Source: Anaerococcus vaginalis (lineage in GTDB: Bacteria; Bacillota; Clostridia; Tissierellales; Peptoniphilaceae). From it: a DNA stretch of 64,000 nucleotides. Of the stretch, positions 1 to 10,072 are shown piece by piece. The notes below the pieces were generated by a model that did no database searches, was not told the DNA's origin, and was given only the letters and a program-made list of their open reading frames with translations. Position 1 is the stretch's first letter, and each line of letters opens with the position of its first letter. The DNA is taken from the NCBI RefSeq assembly GCF_000307225.1, contig NZ_HE978616.1, positions 147,685 to 211,684 of the forward strand. The letters are read 5' to 3'. The position numbers and the translations under genes were made by a program.

Positions 1-490
1 ATAAGCATACATCTTTGAAGTATTTCTTTAATCTACCTTCAACTTTTTTGTGTGCTATCATTTCTTTTTTATCTTCAGGCATATTATCGCTAGCTTCGTT
101 CATAGCTTGTTTAATTAAAATTTCTTTTTGTTCTGCTACATCTTTTTCATCGGCATCTTCTTCTGAAATATAAAGTGGATTTAAAGCAGCTATATGCATA
201 GCTATATTTCTAGCAAATTCTTTTACTGTATCAGTATTTGCTGAAAAATCTGTTTCTGTATTGATTTCAACAATAACACCAATTTTATCATTATGAATGT
301 ATGAACCAATTACTCCTTCAGCAGCAATTCTGTCTGCTTTTTTATCTAAAGTAGCTTGTCCTTTTTCTTTTAATAGTTTTATAGCATTATCTATATTACC
401 ATCAGTTTCAGTTAAAGCTTTTTTACAATCCATCATTCCAGCGCCAGTTTTTTCTCTTAATTCTTTTACTAATTTTGCACTTACTGCCAT
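1..490 (-). CDS. tsf: Translation elongation factor Ts, N-terminal part (runs off the window)
   Basis: EF-Ts is the cytoplasmic guanine nucleotide exchange factor that recycles EF-Tu-GDP. Reading down from the ATG at 488-490 gives MAVSAKLVKELREKTGAGMM followed by DCKKAL, the standard EF-Ts N-terminal UBA-type domain, and then a TDF-containing segment (EINTETDFSANTD) that contacts EF-Tu. About 163 codons lie inside the window; the C-terminal dimerisation part continues below position 1. A GGAGGG ribosome site sits just before the start. It follows rpsB by 12 bases, the usual rpsB-tsf pair, and should share the rpsB promoter. The frame is intact within the window. Confidence 0.96.
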   Translation of the reverse strand, partial: MAVSAKLVKELREKTGAGMMDCKKALTETDGNIDNAIKLLKEKGQATLDKKADRIAAEGVIGSYIHNDKIGVIVEINTETDFSANTDTVKEFARNIAMHIAALNPLYISEEDADEKDVAEQKEILIKQAMNEASDNMPEDKKEMIAHKKVEGRLKKYFKDVCL

Positions 491-502
491 AATACCCTCC
501 TA

Positions 503-1282
503 TTATTCTTCTTCGATAGCTTCTTCTTGTTCTTGTTCGTCTAAATCTATTTCTTCTTCATCTGCTTGTTCAAAATCTTCTTCATTTACAGCAAATTCAT
601 TACCTTGGTTTCCTTCTATAACAGCATCTGCCATTAGTGAAGTAATAAGTTTTACAGCTCTTATAGCATCGTCATTTCCTGGGATAGCTATGTCTACAAC
701 ATCTGGATCACAATTTGTATCTACAATTGATATAACTGGGATTCCTAAAATTTTTGCTTCGTGAACTGCAATTTCTTCATTTGATGGATCAACTACAAAT
801 AATACATCTGGTAGTTCTTCCATATCTTTAATACCACCAAGATTTTTTTCTAATTTATCCATTTCTTTATTTAATTGTAAAACTTCTTTTTTTGGTAGAA
901 GATCAAAAGTTCCATCTTCTTCCATTGTTTCATATTTTTTAAGTTTGTTTACAGAATTTCTAATTGTATTGAAGTTTGTCAACATTCCACCTAACCATCT
1001 ATTAGATACATAATATTGACCACATCTTTTAGCTTCTTGTTCAATAGAATCTTGAGCTTGTTTTTTTGTTCCTACAAATAAAATGTTTCCGCCTTCGCTT
1101 GCAATATCTCTTATTGTTTCATAGGCTTTTTCAATTTGACCTGCAGTTTTTGCTAAATCTATAATATAGATTCCGTTTCTTTCTGTGAAGATGAATTTTT
1201 TCATTTTTGGATTCCATCTTCTTGTTTGGTGACCAAAATGTACACCAGCTTCTAATAATTTTTTCATTGATACTACTGACAT
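503..1282 (-). CDS. rpsB: 30S ribosomal protein S2
   Basis: This is S2 of the small ribosomal subunit, 259 residues. The start is the ATG at 1282 ([19 protein letters not shown]), preceded by a GGAGG site; the open frame extends 22 codons further upstream but that part is leader. The [15 protein letters not shown] signature, the [11 protein letters not shown] segment and the [14 protein letters not shown] segment are all present. The last 35 residues or so are very acidic (runs of E, D and Q), an extension beyond the core S2 fold. It is transcribed with tsf from a clear promoter at 1387-1415. Confidence 0.97.
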   Translation of the reverse strand: MSVVSMKKLLEAGVHFGHQTRRWNPKMKKFIFTERNGIYIIDLAKTAGQIEKAYETIRDIASEGGNILFVGTKKQAQDSIEQEAKRCGQYYVSNRWLGGMLTNFNTIRNSVNKLKKYETMEEDGTFDLLPKKEVLQLNKEMDKLEKNLGGIKDMEELPDVLFVVDPSNEEIAVHEAKILGIPVISIVDTNCDPDVVDIAIPGNDDAIRAVKLITSLMADAVIEGNQGNEFAVNEEDFEQADEEEIDLDEQEQEEAIEEE

Positions 1283-1383
1283 ATAAATACCTCCGTTTAA
1301 TTTCATCCATCTTTTTCTACTAGATTTTAAACTAATTTTCATTAGCAACGCTAAAACCTATCCAAAGATGTGCATAGTACTTA

Positions 1384-1415
1384 TGTAATATACCATAAAT
1401 TTTGATATATTACAA
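1384..1415 (-). promoter_or_regulatory. rpsB-tsf promoter with overlapping inverted repeat
   Basis: On the minus strand, -35 TTGTAA (1410-1415) and -10 TATATT (1387-1392) are separated by 17 bases, with TGG just before the -10 (extended -10). An inverted repeat, matching at 10 of 11 positions (arms 1384-1394 and 1404-1414), covers both boxes. The predicted leader is about 100 bases and contains a small hairpin, CTAAT-GAAA-ATTAG, at 1332-1345. Confidence 0.75.
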
Positions 1416-1417
1416 GT

Positions 1418-2556
1418 TTATTCAAACATTGCATCAACAAATGATTTTGAATCGAATTTTTCTAAATTATTTATTCCTTCTCCTACGCCAATATACTTAA
1501 CTGGTACTTCAAGTTCAACTTGAAGTGGGAAAATAACACCACCTTTTGCTGTTCCATCTAGTTTTGTTAAAATTAAACCAGATATATCGCAAACATTTTT
1601 AAATTCTCTTAGCTGACTTATGGCATTTTGCCCTGTTGTTGCATCTAAAACTAAGAAATTTTCTCTATTCGCATTATTAGCATGAGTAGATATAGTTCTA
1701 TTTATTTTTTCAAGTTCATTCATTAGATTTTTTTTGTTATGAAGCCTTCCTGCTGTATCACAAATTAAAACGTCTGATCCGTTTGCTTTTGCAGCTTGTA
1801 TAGCATCAAAAATTACTGCTGATGGATCTGAGCCTTCTTTGTGGGCAATCATTTGAGTTTTGGATTCTTTTGCCCATGAATCAAGTTGTTCTATTGCTGC
1901 TGCTCTAAAGGTATCTGCTGCGGCTAAAGTTACTTTGTGTCCTTCTTTCTTCAAATTATAGGCGAGTTTTCCAATAGTTGTAGTTTTACCAACTCCATTA
2001 ACTCCTATGACTAAAATTACGGTTAATTTGTCATTTGAAATATTTAATTCATTTTCAAGATTTTTTTCATCAAGTTTATTTTTCATTATTTCCTTTAAAA
2101 GTGGAAAAATTTCATCAGCATTTTTAATCGCTCTTTCTTTAATTTCATCTTTTAACTTATCTACAATTTCTATTGTTGATTGCATGCCTATATCAGCTGA
2201 TATTAAAATTTCTTCTAGTTCATCATATAAATCATCATCTATTTTTACATTTGCAGTAAATAGATTTTTAAGTTTTGATGAGAATTGTTCTCTTGTTTTT
2301 GATAAGCCTTTAGATAATTTTGCAAAAAATCCTAGCTCATCATCAACACTTTCATCCTCTAAGTCAAATTCACTAGAATCATTTATATTATCTTCATAAT
2401 TTTCTAAATTTTCTTCAAATTCTTCTTTTTCATTTTGCTCATCACTTACATCTTCATCAATTTTTTCACTGTCAATTTCATTTTCAAGAAAATCATTTTC
2501 TAATTTTTCATTATTATTTTCTTCATCTTTATTTTTTTTCTAAAAAAATCAAACAT
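1418..2556 (-). CDS. ftsY: Signal recognition particle receptor FtsY (apparent frameshift near the start)
   Basis: FtsY is the membrane-associated SRP receptor GTPase for co-translational protein targeting. The NG domain is plain: GVNGVGKTTTIGKLA (P-loop), DTFRAAA, DTAGR and TKLDGTAKGG. The start is probably the ATG at 2556 after AAGGAG, giving MFDFFRK; a run of eight A (2532-2539) then moves out of frame with the rest. One more A would continue into a long acidic region (rich in E, D, N) and the N domain, with no other stop down to 1418. Without the repair the first ATG in the main frame is at 2185, inside the N domain, which would lose the membrane-binding acidic region. It follows priA by 9 bases. 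Confidence 0.9.
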
Positions 2557-2565
2557 TTTTTCTCC

Positions 2566-4942
2566 TTAATTTATATCACTTGGATTTAATGCTATTAATA
2601 TGCTAGTGTCCTTGCTTTTATTTATAAAATAATTTTTAAGTCTTACAAGAAAATCTGAAATTTCATCTAATTTTTCTTCTTTTGTTTTTATAATTATATT
2701 ATATCTGTATTTATTGTTTATACGAGATATTTTACAAGGATTTGGACCTATTATCTTTATATCTTGGTTTTGCTTATATTCCAAGTCTAAATAATATTTT
2801 ATTTTTTTTGCAATATCTATACACTTGATTCTGGATTTATTTAATGTTTTTATACTAATTAAATTTACAAATGGAGGATATTCAAAAGCCTTTCTAGCTT
2901 CTATTTCATAATTATAAAAAGCTTCATAGTCATTTTTGCTTGCGGCATTTATTACAAAATTATCTGGTCTATAGGTTTGTATTACAACCTCTCCTTTTTT
3001 ATCTTTTCTCCCAGCTCTACCTGAAACTTGGGTTAGAAGTTCAAAACTTGTCTCATAAGCTGTATAATCATCTATATTTAAGGATAAATCGGCACTTATA
3101 ATTCCTACCAAGGTTACATTTTCAAAATCAAGTCCTTTTGCAATCATTTGAGTTCCAATAAGTATGTCAACCTTATTTTCTTTCATATTTTTATACATCT
3201 TATCATAGGTTGATTTATCCTTAGCAGTCATTGAATCCATCCTTACAACATTTGCTTTTGGAAATAAATTTTTTATTTCTTCTTCTAATTTTTCAGTCCC
3301 CGCTCCAAATTCTTTTATTTTATTTGATCCACAAGAAGGACAAATTTTCGGTTGATTTTTTGTTCTTCCACAATAATGGCAAACTAATTTAGAAACATTT
3401 TTATGATAGGTCATCGAAACATCACATGCTTCACACTTTATTACATATCCACAATGCCTACAAAAGGTAAAGGAATTATGGCCGATTTTGTTCAAAAATA
3501 AAATTATTTGCTCATTTTTTTTAAGTTTTTCTAAAATTTTTTCATATAATAAAGAGCTTATCATTGAATAATTTGAGTTTTTTAACTCTTCTCTCATATC
3601 GACAATGTCTATTTTAGGAAGTTTGCCGTTGACTCTATTTTTTAGTTCTAATAGCTTATATTCCCCTTTCAATGCCCTTGTCATAGTTTTTATTGAAGGA
3701 GTTGCTGATGCAAATATTAAAGTTGCTTTATTATATTTTCTTCTAAATAATGCTAGTTCATCTGTGTGAAATTTTGGATCTTGGGAAGATATATAACTTT
3801 TATCATGCTCTTCATCAATTATTATAAGACCGAGATTTTTAAAAGGTGCAAATATAGCACTTCTTGCTCCAACTACTATTTTTACTTCTCCATTTTTTAT
3901 CATTCTCCACTGTTGAAATCTTTCCTTTTGGCTTAGCCTAGAATGCATTATGGCAATTTTTTGCTTAAACCTTCCTTGAAATCTTTCTATAGTTTGTGGA
4001 GTTAGAGAAATTTCTGGAACTAGTATTATCGAATCCTTTCCTTTTTTTAAATTTTCTTCAACAACTTGTAGAAGAACTTCTGTTTTTCCACTTCCTGTAA
4101 CTCCTTTTAATAAATATGAATCGTAAGGATTTTCCATAATTTTTTTAAAGGCAAAACTTTGTTCTTGGTTTAGTTTAAATTTGCTATATTTTTCTATGTT
4201 TTGAACTAAAGCTTTATTTACTTCTATTTTTTTATATTTAAAATATCTTTTTTATTAAAGAATCCAAAGAACTTTTACTTGATTTTGTTTTAGCTAAAAG
4301 TCTTTTATATTCAACTTCTTTATTTTCAATCAAGTATTTTATTATTTCTTTTTGCTTCTTTGCATTTTTTGAAATTTTATTTTCATCAAAATTATCTTTT
4401 AAACTTACAAGATACTTATAATTTATTTTTTGATTTGAATTTATATCAAAAGAAGAATCTATTAACTTTTTTTCCTTGTAGTCATTCAAAATATCTTTAT
4501 CAATTTTATATTTATTTAATAGGTCATCAAGTGATTTTTTATTTTCAAAAATTTTATAAAGAGGATCTTTTTCGCTTAATTTTTCTGTTTTATAGAAATA
4601 TTCCTTTATTTCTTTTATATTTCCTGGTGGCAGAATTTGCCTTATACATGATCTTAGTGGAGAAAGATATCTTTTGTTCATAAAAAAAGCTAAATTTATA
4701 AGCTCATCATCAACCAAGGCTTTTGAATCGATAATTTCTATAATATCTTTTGTTTCAAAATCACCTTCAAGATTTTCTACTATATCGTAAACAAAGGCAA
4801 TAGTATTCTTATTGCCTTTGCCAAATGGGACAATTATTCTCATCCCTTTTTTTATTTTATTTTTAAATTTATCAGGTATATGATAAGTAAAAGTTTTATC
4901 TAAAAATCTACTTTTACTATCAAGTATTACATAACAATACAA
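2566..4942 (-). CDS. priA: Primosomal protein N' (PriA helicase), apparent frameshift
   Basis: PriA is the replication-restart 3'-5' DNA helicase that recognises stalled forks. The N-terminal part (from 4942, MYCYVILDSKSRFLDKTFTY) is the 3'-DNA-binding domain; the rest has the P-loop GVTGSGKTEVL, DEEHD, and an insertion with paired cysteines (CRHCG, CEAC, CHYCG, CPSCG) that binds two zinc ions. The frame breaks at a run of six A (4248-4253), where removing one base joins the two parts through a KFKLNQEQ segment that is typical just before the helicase core. Corrected length is about 790 residues. It lies between coaBC and ftsY in one operon. Confidence 0.93.
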
Positions 4943-4951
4943 TTTATCACC

Positions 4952-6124
4952 CTAAACTAAAAGATCTAAAATTTTATTTGCTAATTCTTTTTTTGTCATT
5001 ATATCAAGTTTTTCTATTTTTTCTTTTGAAAGAATTGATGCAATATTTGTATCAACATCAAAACCTGCACCTTTCTTTTTTAGATCATTTGCAATAATAT
5101 AATCAGCTTTTTTTGACTCTAACTTAATTTTTGCATTTTTAATAAGATCATCTGTCTCTGCTGCAAAACCAATTAAAATTTGCTTATCCTTCTTATTTCC
5201 AAAATATTTTAGAATATCTATGTTTTCAATTAATTCTAAATTAAGATTATCACCATTTTTTTTGATTTTTTTATCGCTTACATCTCTAACTTTATAATCT
5301 GTAGGCGCAGCAGACATAATTAGTGCATGGCAATCATCAAATTCTTTGTCAATAGCTTCTTTTAATTCTATATTTGTTCTTATATTAACTTTATTAATTC
5401 CATTTGTATCCATAGGATTTACAGGACCTGAAATTAATTTTACATCAGCTCCCCTTTTGAAAGCTTCAATTGCAATATTATAGCCCATTTTTCCGCTTGA
5501 TTTGTTTGTTATAAATCTTACATAATCAATCGGTTCTACTGTTGGGCCTGCTGAAACAATGATTTTTTTGCCCTTTAAATCTTTTTTTGTAAAATAATAA
5601 TCAAGATATCTCACAATATTTTCTGGCTCTTCCATTCTTCCATCTCCCCTAGTATTGCAAGCTAAAAGACCAGAATTTGGGCTTATAATATGTACTCCTC
5701 TTTCTTTTATTGTTTTAAGATTTTCTTGGGTTGCTTTATTATTTAACATATTTGTATTCATAGTAGGTGCAACAATTATATCTTTATCACAAGCTAAAAT
5801 AGATGCTGTAAGCATATTATCAGCAATTCCATAAGCCATTTTTGAAAGAGTATTTGCACTTAATGGTGCAATTAAAAAAACATCTGCCCATTTTGGAAGT
5901 TCAATATGATAAACTTTGTCATGATGACCTTCAAACATTTCAGAATAAACAATACATTTTCCCATTGTTTCAAAAGACAAAGGACTTACAAATTCACAAG
6001 CTGCCTTTGTCATAATAATTTTTAGATTTGCTCCTTCTTTTTTTAATCTTGAGCAAAGTTCTAAAACCTTATAGGCTGCTATTCCCCCACTTACACCGAG
6101 GAGAATATTTTTACCCTTAATCAT
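4952..6124 (-). CDS. coaBC: Bifunctional phosphopantothenoylcysteine decarboxylase/phosphopantothenate-cysteine ligase
   Basis: CoaBC makes 4'-phosphopantetheine in coenzyme A synthesis: it ligates cysteine to phosphopantothenate and then decarboxylates the product using FMN. The 390 residues begin with the flavoprotein decarboxylase domain (GVSGGIAAYK, later APTMNTNM, and GDGRM near the join) and end with the CoaB domain (VSAGPTVEPIDYVRFITN, SSGKMGY, then AAPTDYKV). The length is usual for the family. The ATG at 6124 overlaps the end of rpoZ by 8 bases, so translation is likely coupled. Confidence 0.96.
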   Translation of the reverse strand: MIKGKNILLGVSGGIAAYKVLELCSRLKKEGANLKIIMTKAACEFVSPLSFETMGKCIVYSEMFEGHHDKVYHIELPKWADVFLIAPLSANTLSKMAYGIADNMLTASILACDKDIIVAPTMNTNMLNNKATQENLKTIKERGVHIISPNSGLLACNTRGDGRMEEPENIVRYLDYYFTKKDLKGKKIIVSAGPTVEPIDYVRFITNKSSGKMGYNIAIEAFKRGADVKLISGPVNPMDTNGINKVNIRTNIELKEAIDKEFDDCHALIMSAAPTDYKVRDVSDKKIKKNGDNLNLELIENIDILKYFGNKKDKQILIGFAAETDDLIKNAKIKLESKKADYIIANDLKKKGAGFDVDTNIASILSKEKIEKLDIMTKKELANKILDLLV

Positions 6125-6305
6125 TTTTCTTTACTTTTCCTTCCATTATTTCATGTAAAGCTTGTGTAACTGGTTTATCTTCTTTATCTTTTGTCAATAA
6201 ATCTGATCCATTTACAATTCTTCTTGCTCTTTTTGCAGCCATCATGCAAATTTCATACCTACTTGAACTTATTTCTGATAATTCTTTAAAAGATGGATTA
6301 TTCAT
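6117..6305 (-). CDS. rpoZ: DNA-directed RNA polymerase omega subunit
   Basis: This small protein of 62 residues carries the omega signature: SRYEICMMAAKRAR followed by RIVNG, and then KPVTQALHEIMEGKV. Omega helps assemble beta' into RNA polymerase. The gmk-rpoZ-coaBC-priA order is the standard one in Firmicutes, which supports the call despite the short length. It starts 2 bases after the gmk stop, with GGAG before the ATG. Confidence 0.93.
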   Translation of the reverse strand: MNNPSFKELSEISSSRYEICMMAAKRARRIVNGSDLLTKDKEDKPVTQALHEIMEGKVKKND

Positions 6306-6307
6306 AT

Positions 6308-6904
6308 TTACTCCTTTTCAAAATCTATTTCTTCTCTAAAAACCCTATGTTTTTCTGCATTAATTATCTCATTAACTAAATTTATAGCAGAATTCAAATG
6401 GTCATTTACAACCAAATAATCATAATTTTTAATATAAGATAATTCTTTTCTTGCATTATTCATCCTTAGATCGATGTCACTTTCTGTTTCTGTGCCCCTA
6501 TTAACAATTCTATTTTTAAGCTCACTAAGGCTAGGAGGCGCTAGAAAAATATAAACTCCATTGTCAATATTTTTCTTAACATTTAATGCTCCTTGAACAT
6601 CAATTTCTAAAATAACTATCTTACCTTCATTGATTTTTTCTTCAACAAAATCCTTAGGTGTACCATAATAATTATCATGAACTTTTGCGTACTCTAAAAA
6701 TTTATCTTCTTCAATCATTTTTTCAAATTCTTCATGACTCTTAAAAAAATAGCTTACCCCTTCTATTTCTCCAGGTCTATTTTTCCTAGTTGTAACAGAA
6801 ACCGAATAAACTAAATTCTTTTGCGTATTCATAAGGTCATGCAATACTGTTCCTTTTCCCACACCTGAAGGTCCAGATATTACTAATAAAAATCCTTTTT
6901 TCAT
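6308..6904 (-). CDS. gmk: Guanylate kinase
   Basis: Guanylate kinase phosphorylates GMP and dGMP with ATP in the cytoplasm. The 198 residues show the P-loop SGPSGVGKGTV, the TTRKNRPGEIEGVSYFF nucleotide-binding segment and EIDVQGALNVK, all standard. It is first in the gmk-rpoZ-coaBC-priA-ftsY operon and has its own promoter at 6925-6953, in a divergent arrangement with rqcH. AAGGAGG precedes the ATG. Confidence 0.97.
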   Translation of the reverse strand: MKKGFLLVISGPSGVGKGTVLHDLMNTQKNLVYSVSVTTRKNRPGEIEGVSYFFKSHEEFEKMIEEDKFLEYAKVHDNYYGTPKDFVEEKINEGKIVILEIDVQGALNVKKNIDNGVYIFLAPPSLSELKNRIVNRGTETESDIDLRMNNARKELSYIKNYDYLVVNDHLNSAINLVNEIINAEKHRVFREEIDFEKE

Positions 6905-6924
6905 CGTGCCTCCTTATTAATACT

Positions 6925-6953
6925 ATTTTACTTTATGGAAAAATTTAGTTCAA
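6925..6953 (-). promoter_or_regulatory. gmk operon promoter
   Basis: On the minus strand, -35 TTGAAC (6948-6953), a 17-base spacer and -10 TAAAAT (6925-6930). The -35 box overlaps the -35 region of the divergent rqcH promoter, so the two may compete. Confidence 0.7.
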
Positions 6954-6973
6954 GTTTATTATTCTGATATAAT
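6945..6973 (+). promoter_or_regulatory. rqcH promoter
   Basis: An ideal -10 TATAAT (6968-6973) carries TGA just upstream (extended -10). The -35 TTAGTT at 6945-6950 is weak, as is usual for extended -10 promoters. Confidence 0.7.
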
Positions 6974-7002
6974 ATATACATAAAAAATAAAGAGGTGATT
7001 TG

Positions 7003-8750
7003 ATGACTTATGATGGTTTAGTGACAAGATCTCTAACTTTTGAAATAAAAAAATTATTATTGGGCGGAAAAATTCAAAAAATAAGCCAACCTTCAAAAAA
7101 CGATATAATTTTAAATATATACTCTGTTGGAAAAAGCTACAGATTATTGATGAGTGCAAATAATAATGAGGCAAGAGTTCATATTACAGAAAAAAATATG
7201 AAAATCCTATAAGCCCTCCAAATTTTTGTATGGTTTTAAGAAAGCATCTAAATCAAAGTAAAATTGTAGATATAGAACAACATAAACTTGATAGGGTTAT
7301 AATTTTTCATATATCATCGGTTGATGAAATGGGATTTGATATTGCAAACAAGTTAATAGTAGAAATTATGGGAAAATACTCAAATATAATTTTGACTGAT
7401 GAAAATTATAAAATAATAGACTCAATAAAAAGAGTAAATTATAAAATGTCTTCAGTTAGAGAAATTTTACCAGGACTTAACTATGATTTTATTGAAAGCG
7501 AAAAGATAAATATTTTAAAAGCAGATTTTTATGAGGATATTTTAAAATTAGATAAAAATATAGCAGACAATCAAAATCCAGAAAAACTTTTATATGAAAA
7601 ATATTTAGGATTCTCACCTGCTATTGCAAAAGAATTAATATATAGGTCAAGCATCGACCCAAGAATTAATTGGGAGCTTGTAAGTGAAGATGAAAAAAAA
7701 TTGTTAAATGAAAATTTATATAAGCTTAGAAGTGATTTAATAAACAATATCTACAATCCAGTTTTATATAAAGATAATAGAAAATATAAAGAGTTTTATT
7801 GTTTTAATTTATCATCACTAGGCTTTGAAAAAATAAAATACAATACAATTAGCGAGGCTATAGAAAATTTTTATGAAACTAATAAATCAAATGATAGGTT
7901 AAGGCAAATTAAAAATAACTTAATAAGAAAAATTAATAGTCAAGGCAAATCTGTAAAGAAAAAAATTCTAATTCTAAATAAAAATTTATCAAAAGAATCA
8001 AGTATGGATTCCTATAGAATGATTGGAGATTTATTGGCAGCTAATGTAAATAGTTTAAAAAAAGGCGATAAGGAAATATTAGTTTTTGATTTTTATAATG
8101 ATAATGAAAAAAGAAAAATAAAAGTTGACGAGAAAAAAAGTCCTTGGGAAAATGTAGATGCCTATTATAAAAAATATAAAAAAATTAAAAACTCGATTGA
8201 TTTTGCAAAAATAGATCTTCCAAAACAAGAAGAATTATTAAATTATTTAATGCAATTGGCAGATTTTGTTGAAAGAAGTGAAAGTATAAACGACTTAGAT
8301 GAAATAAAGGAAGAATTGATAGAAAATAAAATTATAAAAAATACAAGCAGAAATAAGAAAAAAACCAAGACTAAGTCAAAACCTATGCAATATAGAACAA
8401 TTGATGATAGTATAATTTATGTAGGCAAAAATTCAAGGCAAAATGATTATATAACTTTAAAACTAGCTAATAAGGATGATTATTTTTTTCATGTAAGAAA
8501 TGCTGCTGGAAGCCATGTTATTTTAAAAACAAATTCCTTGAACGAAAACGACATAAAAATAGCCTCATATTTTGCCGCAAAAAATTCCTCACAAGCAAAA
8601 TCAAATAAAGTAGACGTTGATTATACAGAAAAAAAGAATGTAAATAAACCCAAAGGCGCAAAACTTGGTATGGTTTATTATGAAAATTTCAAAACAATAA
8701 CAGTTAATATGAACGATGAACCTATAAATTTATATGAAAAAATTAAATAG
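7003..8750 (+). CDS. rqcH: Rqc2/NFACT family protein RqcH (apparent frameshift)
   Basis: RqcH (older names: fibronectin-binding protein A, YloA) binds stalled 50S subunits and adds alanine tails to the nascent chain in bacterial ribosome quality control. The N-terminal NFACT-N domain begins MTYDGLVTRSLTFEIKKLL; coiled-coil segments follow; the C-terminal NFACT-R domain contains VGKNSRQNDYITLKLA and FHVRNAAGSHVIL. The start is ATG 7003 after GAGGTGA. The frame breaks at a run of seven A (7190-7196); one more A joins the parts through a YENPISPPNFCMVLRKHL segment, giving about 583 residues. It is a single-gene plus-strand unit ending in a terminator. Confidence 0.93.
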
Positions 8751-8756
8751 GCACAC

Positions 8757-8785
8757 AAAAACCCAGAATCAAATTCTGGGTTTTT
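8757..8785. terminator. Bidirectional terminator between rqcH and hup
   Basis: Perfect 8-base-pair stem CCCAGAAT/ATTCTGGG with a 3-base loop, A run on the left and T run on the right, so it serves both converging genes. Confidence 0.92.
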
Positions 8786-8799
8786 CTTATATAATAAAA

Positions 8800-9081
8800 T
8801 TATTTATTATTAACTGCTTCTTTAAGAGTTTTACCTGCTTTAAATACTGGAGCTTTTGAAGCAGGAATTTTTATAACTTCGTCAGGTTTTCTAGGATTTC
8901 TTCCTTCTCTAGCTTTTCTGTCTCTTGTTTCAAATGTTCCAAATCCTACAAGTTGAACTTTTTCTTCTTTTTTAAGTGCTTCAGTAACTGTTTCAATAAA
9001 TGCATTTAAAGCTCTTTCAGCTTCTACTTTTTTAAGTCCACTTTTTTCTGAGATATTAACTAATAATTCTGATTTATTCAT
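8800..9081 (-). CDS. hup: DNA-binding protein HU
   Basis: HU is the histone-like protein that bends and compacts DNA. The 93 residues begin MNKSELLVNISEKSGLKK and end with the DNA-binding arm GRNPRKPDEVIKIP and PVFKAGKTLKEAVN, all standard for HU. It is monocistronic, with an AGGAGG site, its own strong promoter at 9134-9162 and the shared terminator with rqcH. Confidence 0.96.
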   Translation of the reverse strand: MNKSELLVNISEKSGLKKVEAERALNAFIETVTEALKKEEKVQLVGFGTFETRDRKAREGRNPRKPDEVIKIPASKAPVFKAGKTLKEAVNNK

Positions 9082-9133
9082 ATATCCTCCTTATAAATCA
9101 ATCTTAATCTTATTCTGCTTAACTCTAAAATAG

Positions 9134-9162
9134 ATTATACATAAATATTTTATTTTTTTCAA
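9134..9162 (-). promoter_or_regulatory. hup promoter
   Basis: On the minus strand, -35 TTGAAA (9157-9162), a 17-base spacer and a consensus -10 TATAAT (9134-9139). The leader is about 45 bases. Confidence 0.78.
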
Positions 9163-9169
9163 GCATTTA

Positions 9170-10072
9170 TCAAATAAAAAGCTTGATATTTGAATTTTTT
9201 ATAAGATTTTCCAAATATTTATTATATTCATTTTGCAAATATATTTCTTTGGCATCTAACAATAAATCTTTTTCATTTTTATTTATTGAGTTAATCATTA
9301 ATATTATATAAGAGTTCTTGTATTTAAAGACATCTCCTACATCATTTACCTTACTTAAAGATGATTCTTTAAGTAAATTATCATCAAGATAAACAAAATC
9401 TGACCTATATATATCGTAATTTCTGATTTTATTTTTCAATAATGCTTTAAAATTTTCAGGGTTTTTAATATTAGACCTTACTTTAATGGCCTCTTTTTTG
9501 TCATCAAATACTAAGCAGTCATACTTATATTTTTTTTGTAAATTTTTATTTTCATTAAAATATTTAACAATTTTAGAATCATTAATATTGTTACTATTTA
9601 AAAAATAAGAGAAATGTTTTTTTCTTATAGAGTCTTGATAAGTAATATCATCGAATTCATCTTCACTTACACCAAAAGTTTTAACATTTTCTAATAAAGA
9701 ATCCTTAGATAAAATTTTATCGCTTAATTCATCAATAAGCTCTTGAGAATCATTTTTTGTAACCTTGATTCCATTTTTTTTCAAATCCTTCAACATTATT
9801 TGATCTTTAATTAAAGAATCTAAAAGTTTAGCTTCTAATTTTTTATTATTGGAATCTCCTTTTTTAGTTTCACTATCTAAAAAACTATCTCCATATTTTT
9901 TTAAATAAAATTTTTGATAATAGCTTAGCTCTTTTTCAAATAAATCTTTTGATATTCCTTCATCATTAACAACTGCTACATATTTATTTTTATCAAATTT
10001 ATTTGAACACGAACTAAAAATAACACATGATATACTAATTATTGCTATTGCTATTTTCTTTAGTTTTTTCAT
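9170..10072 (-). CDS. Lipoprotein, SurA/PrsA-like foldase, probably catalytically degenerate
   Basis: The 300-residue product starts with a lysine-rich, hydrophobic signal and a lipobox (IFSSCS, cysteine about residue 22), so it should be anchored outside the membrane. The first third (NDEGISKDLFEKELSYYQKF and later) matches the SurA-type N-terminal chaperone region of PrsA. The C-terminal half has the spacing of a parvulin domain but I cannot see the usual ASHIL-type motif, so it may be a chaperone without isomerase activity. Its ATG lies 38 bases inside the end of the upstream prsA gene with no clear ribosome site, suggesting translational coupling and origin by duplication of prsA. Confidence 0.75.
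   Translation of the reverse strand: MKKLKKIAIAIISISCVIFSSCSNKFDKNKYVAVVNDEGISKDLFEKELSYYQKFYLKKYGDSFLDSETKKGDSNNKKLEAKLLDSLIKDQIMLKDLKKNGIKVTKNDSQELIDELSDKILSKDSLLENVKTFGVSEDEFDDITYQDSIRKKHFSYFLNSNNINDSKIVKYFNENKNLQKKYKYDCLVFDDKKEAIKVRSNIKNPENFKALLKNKIRNYDIYRSDFVYLDDNLLKESSLSKVNDVGDVFKYKNSYIILMINSINKNEKDLLLDAKEIYLQNEYNKYLENLIKNSNIKLFI

Noticed and set aside
297..764. Plus-strand open frame opposite rpsB and tsf
   Set aside because: It is a shadow of the minus-strand ribosomal genes, rich in S, F and I as expected for the opposite strand, with no ribosome site.
2532..2539. A8 run as a phase-variation switch
   Set aside because: FtsY is expected to be essential, and the same type of break occurs in many other essential genes here, so a window-wide technical or slippage cause is likelier.
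6959..7174. Minus-strand open frame opposite the rqcH start
   Set aside because: Low-complexity hydrophobic translation opposite a conserved domain; shadow.
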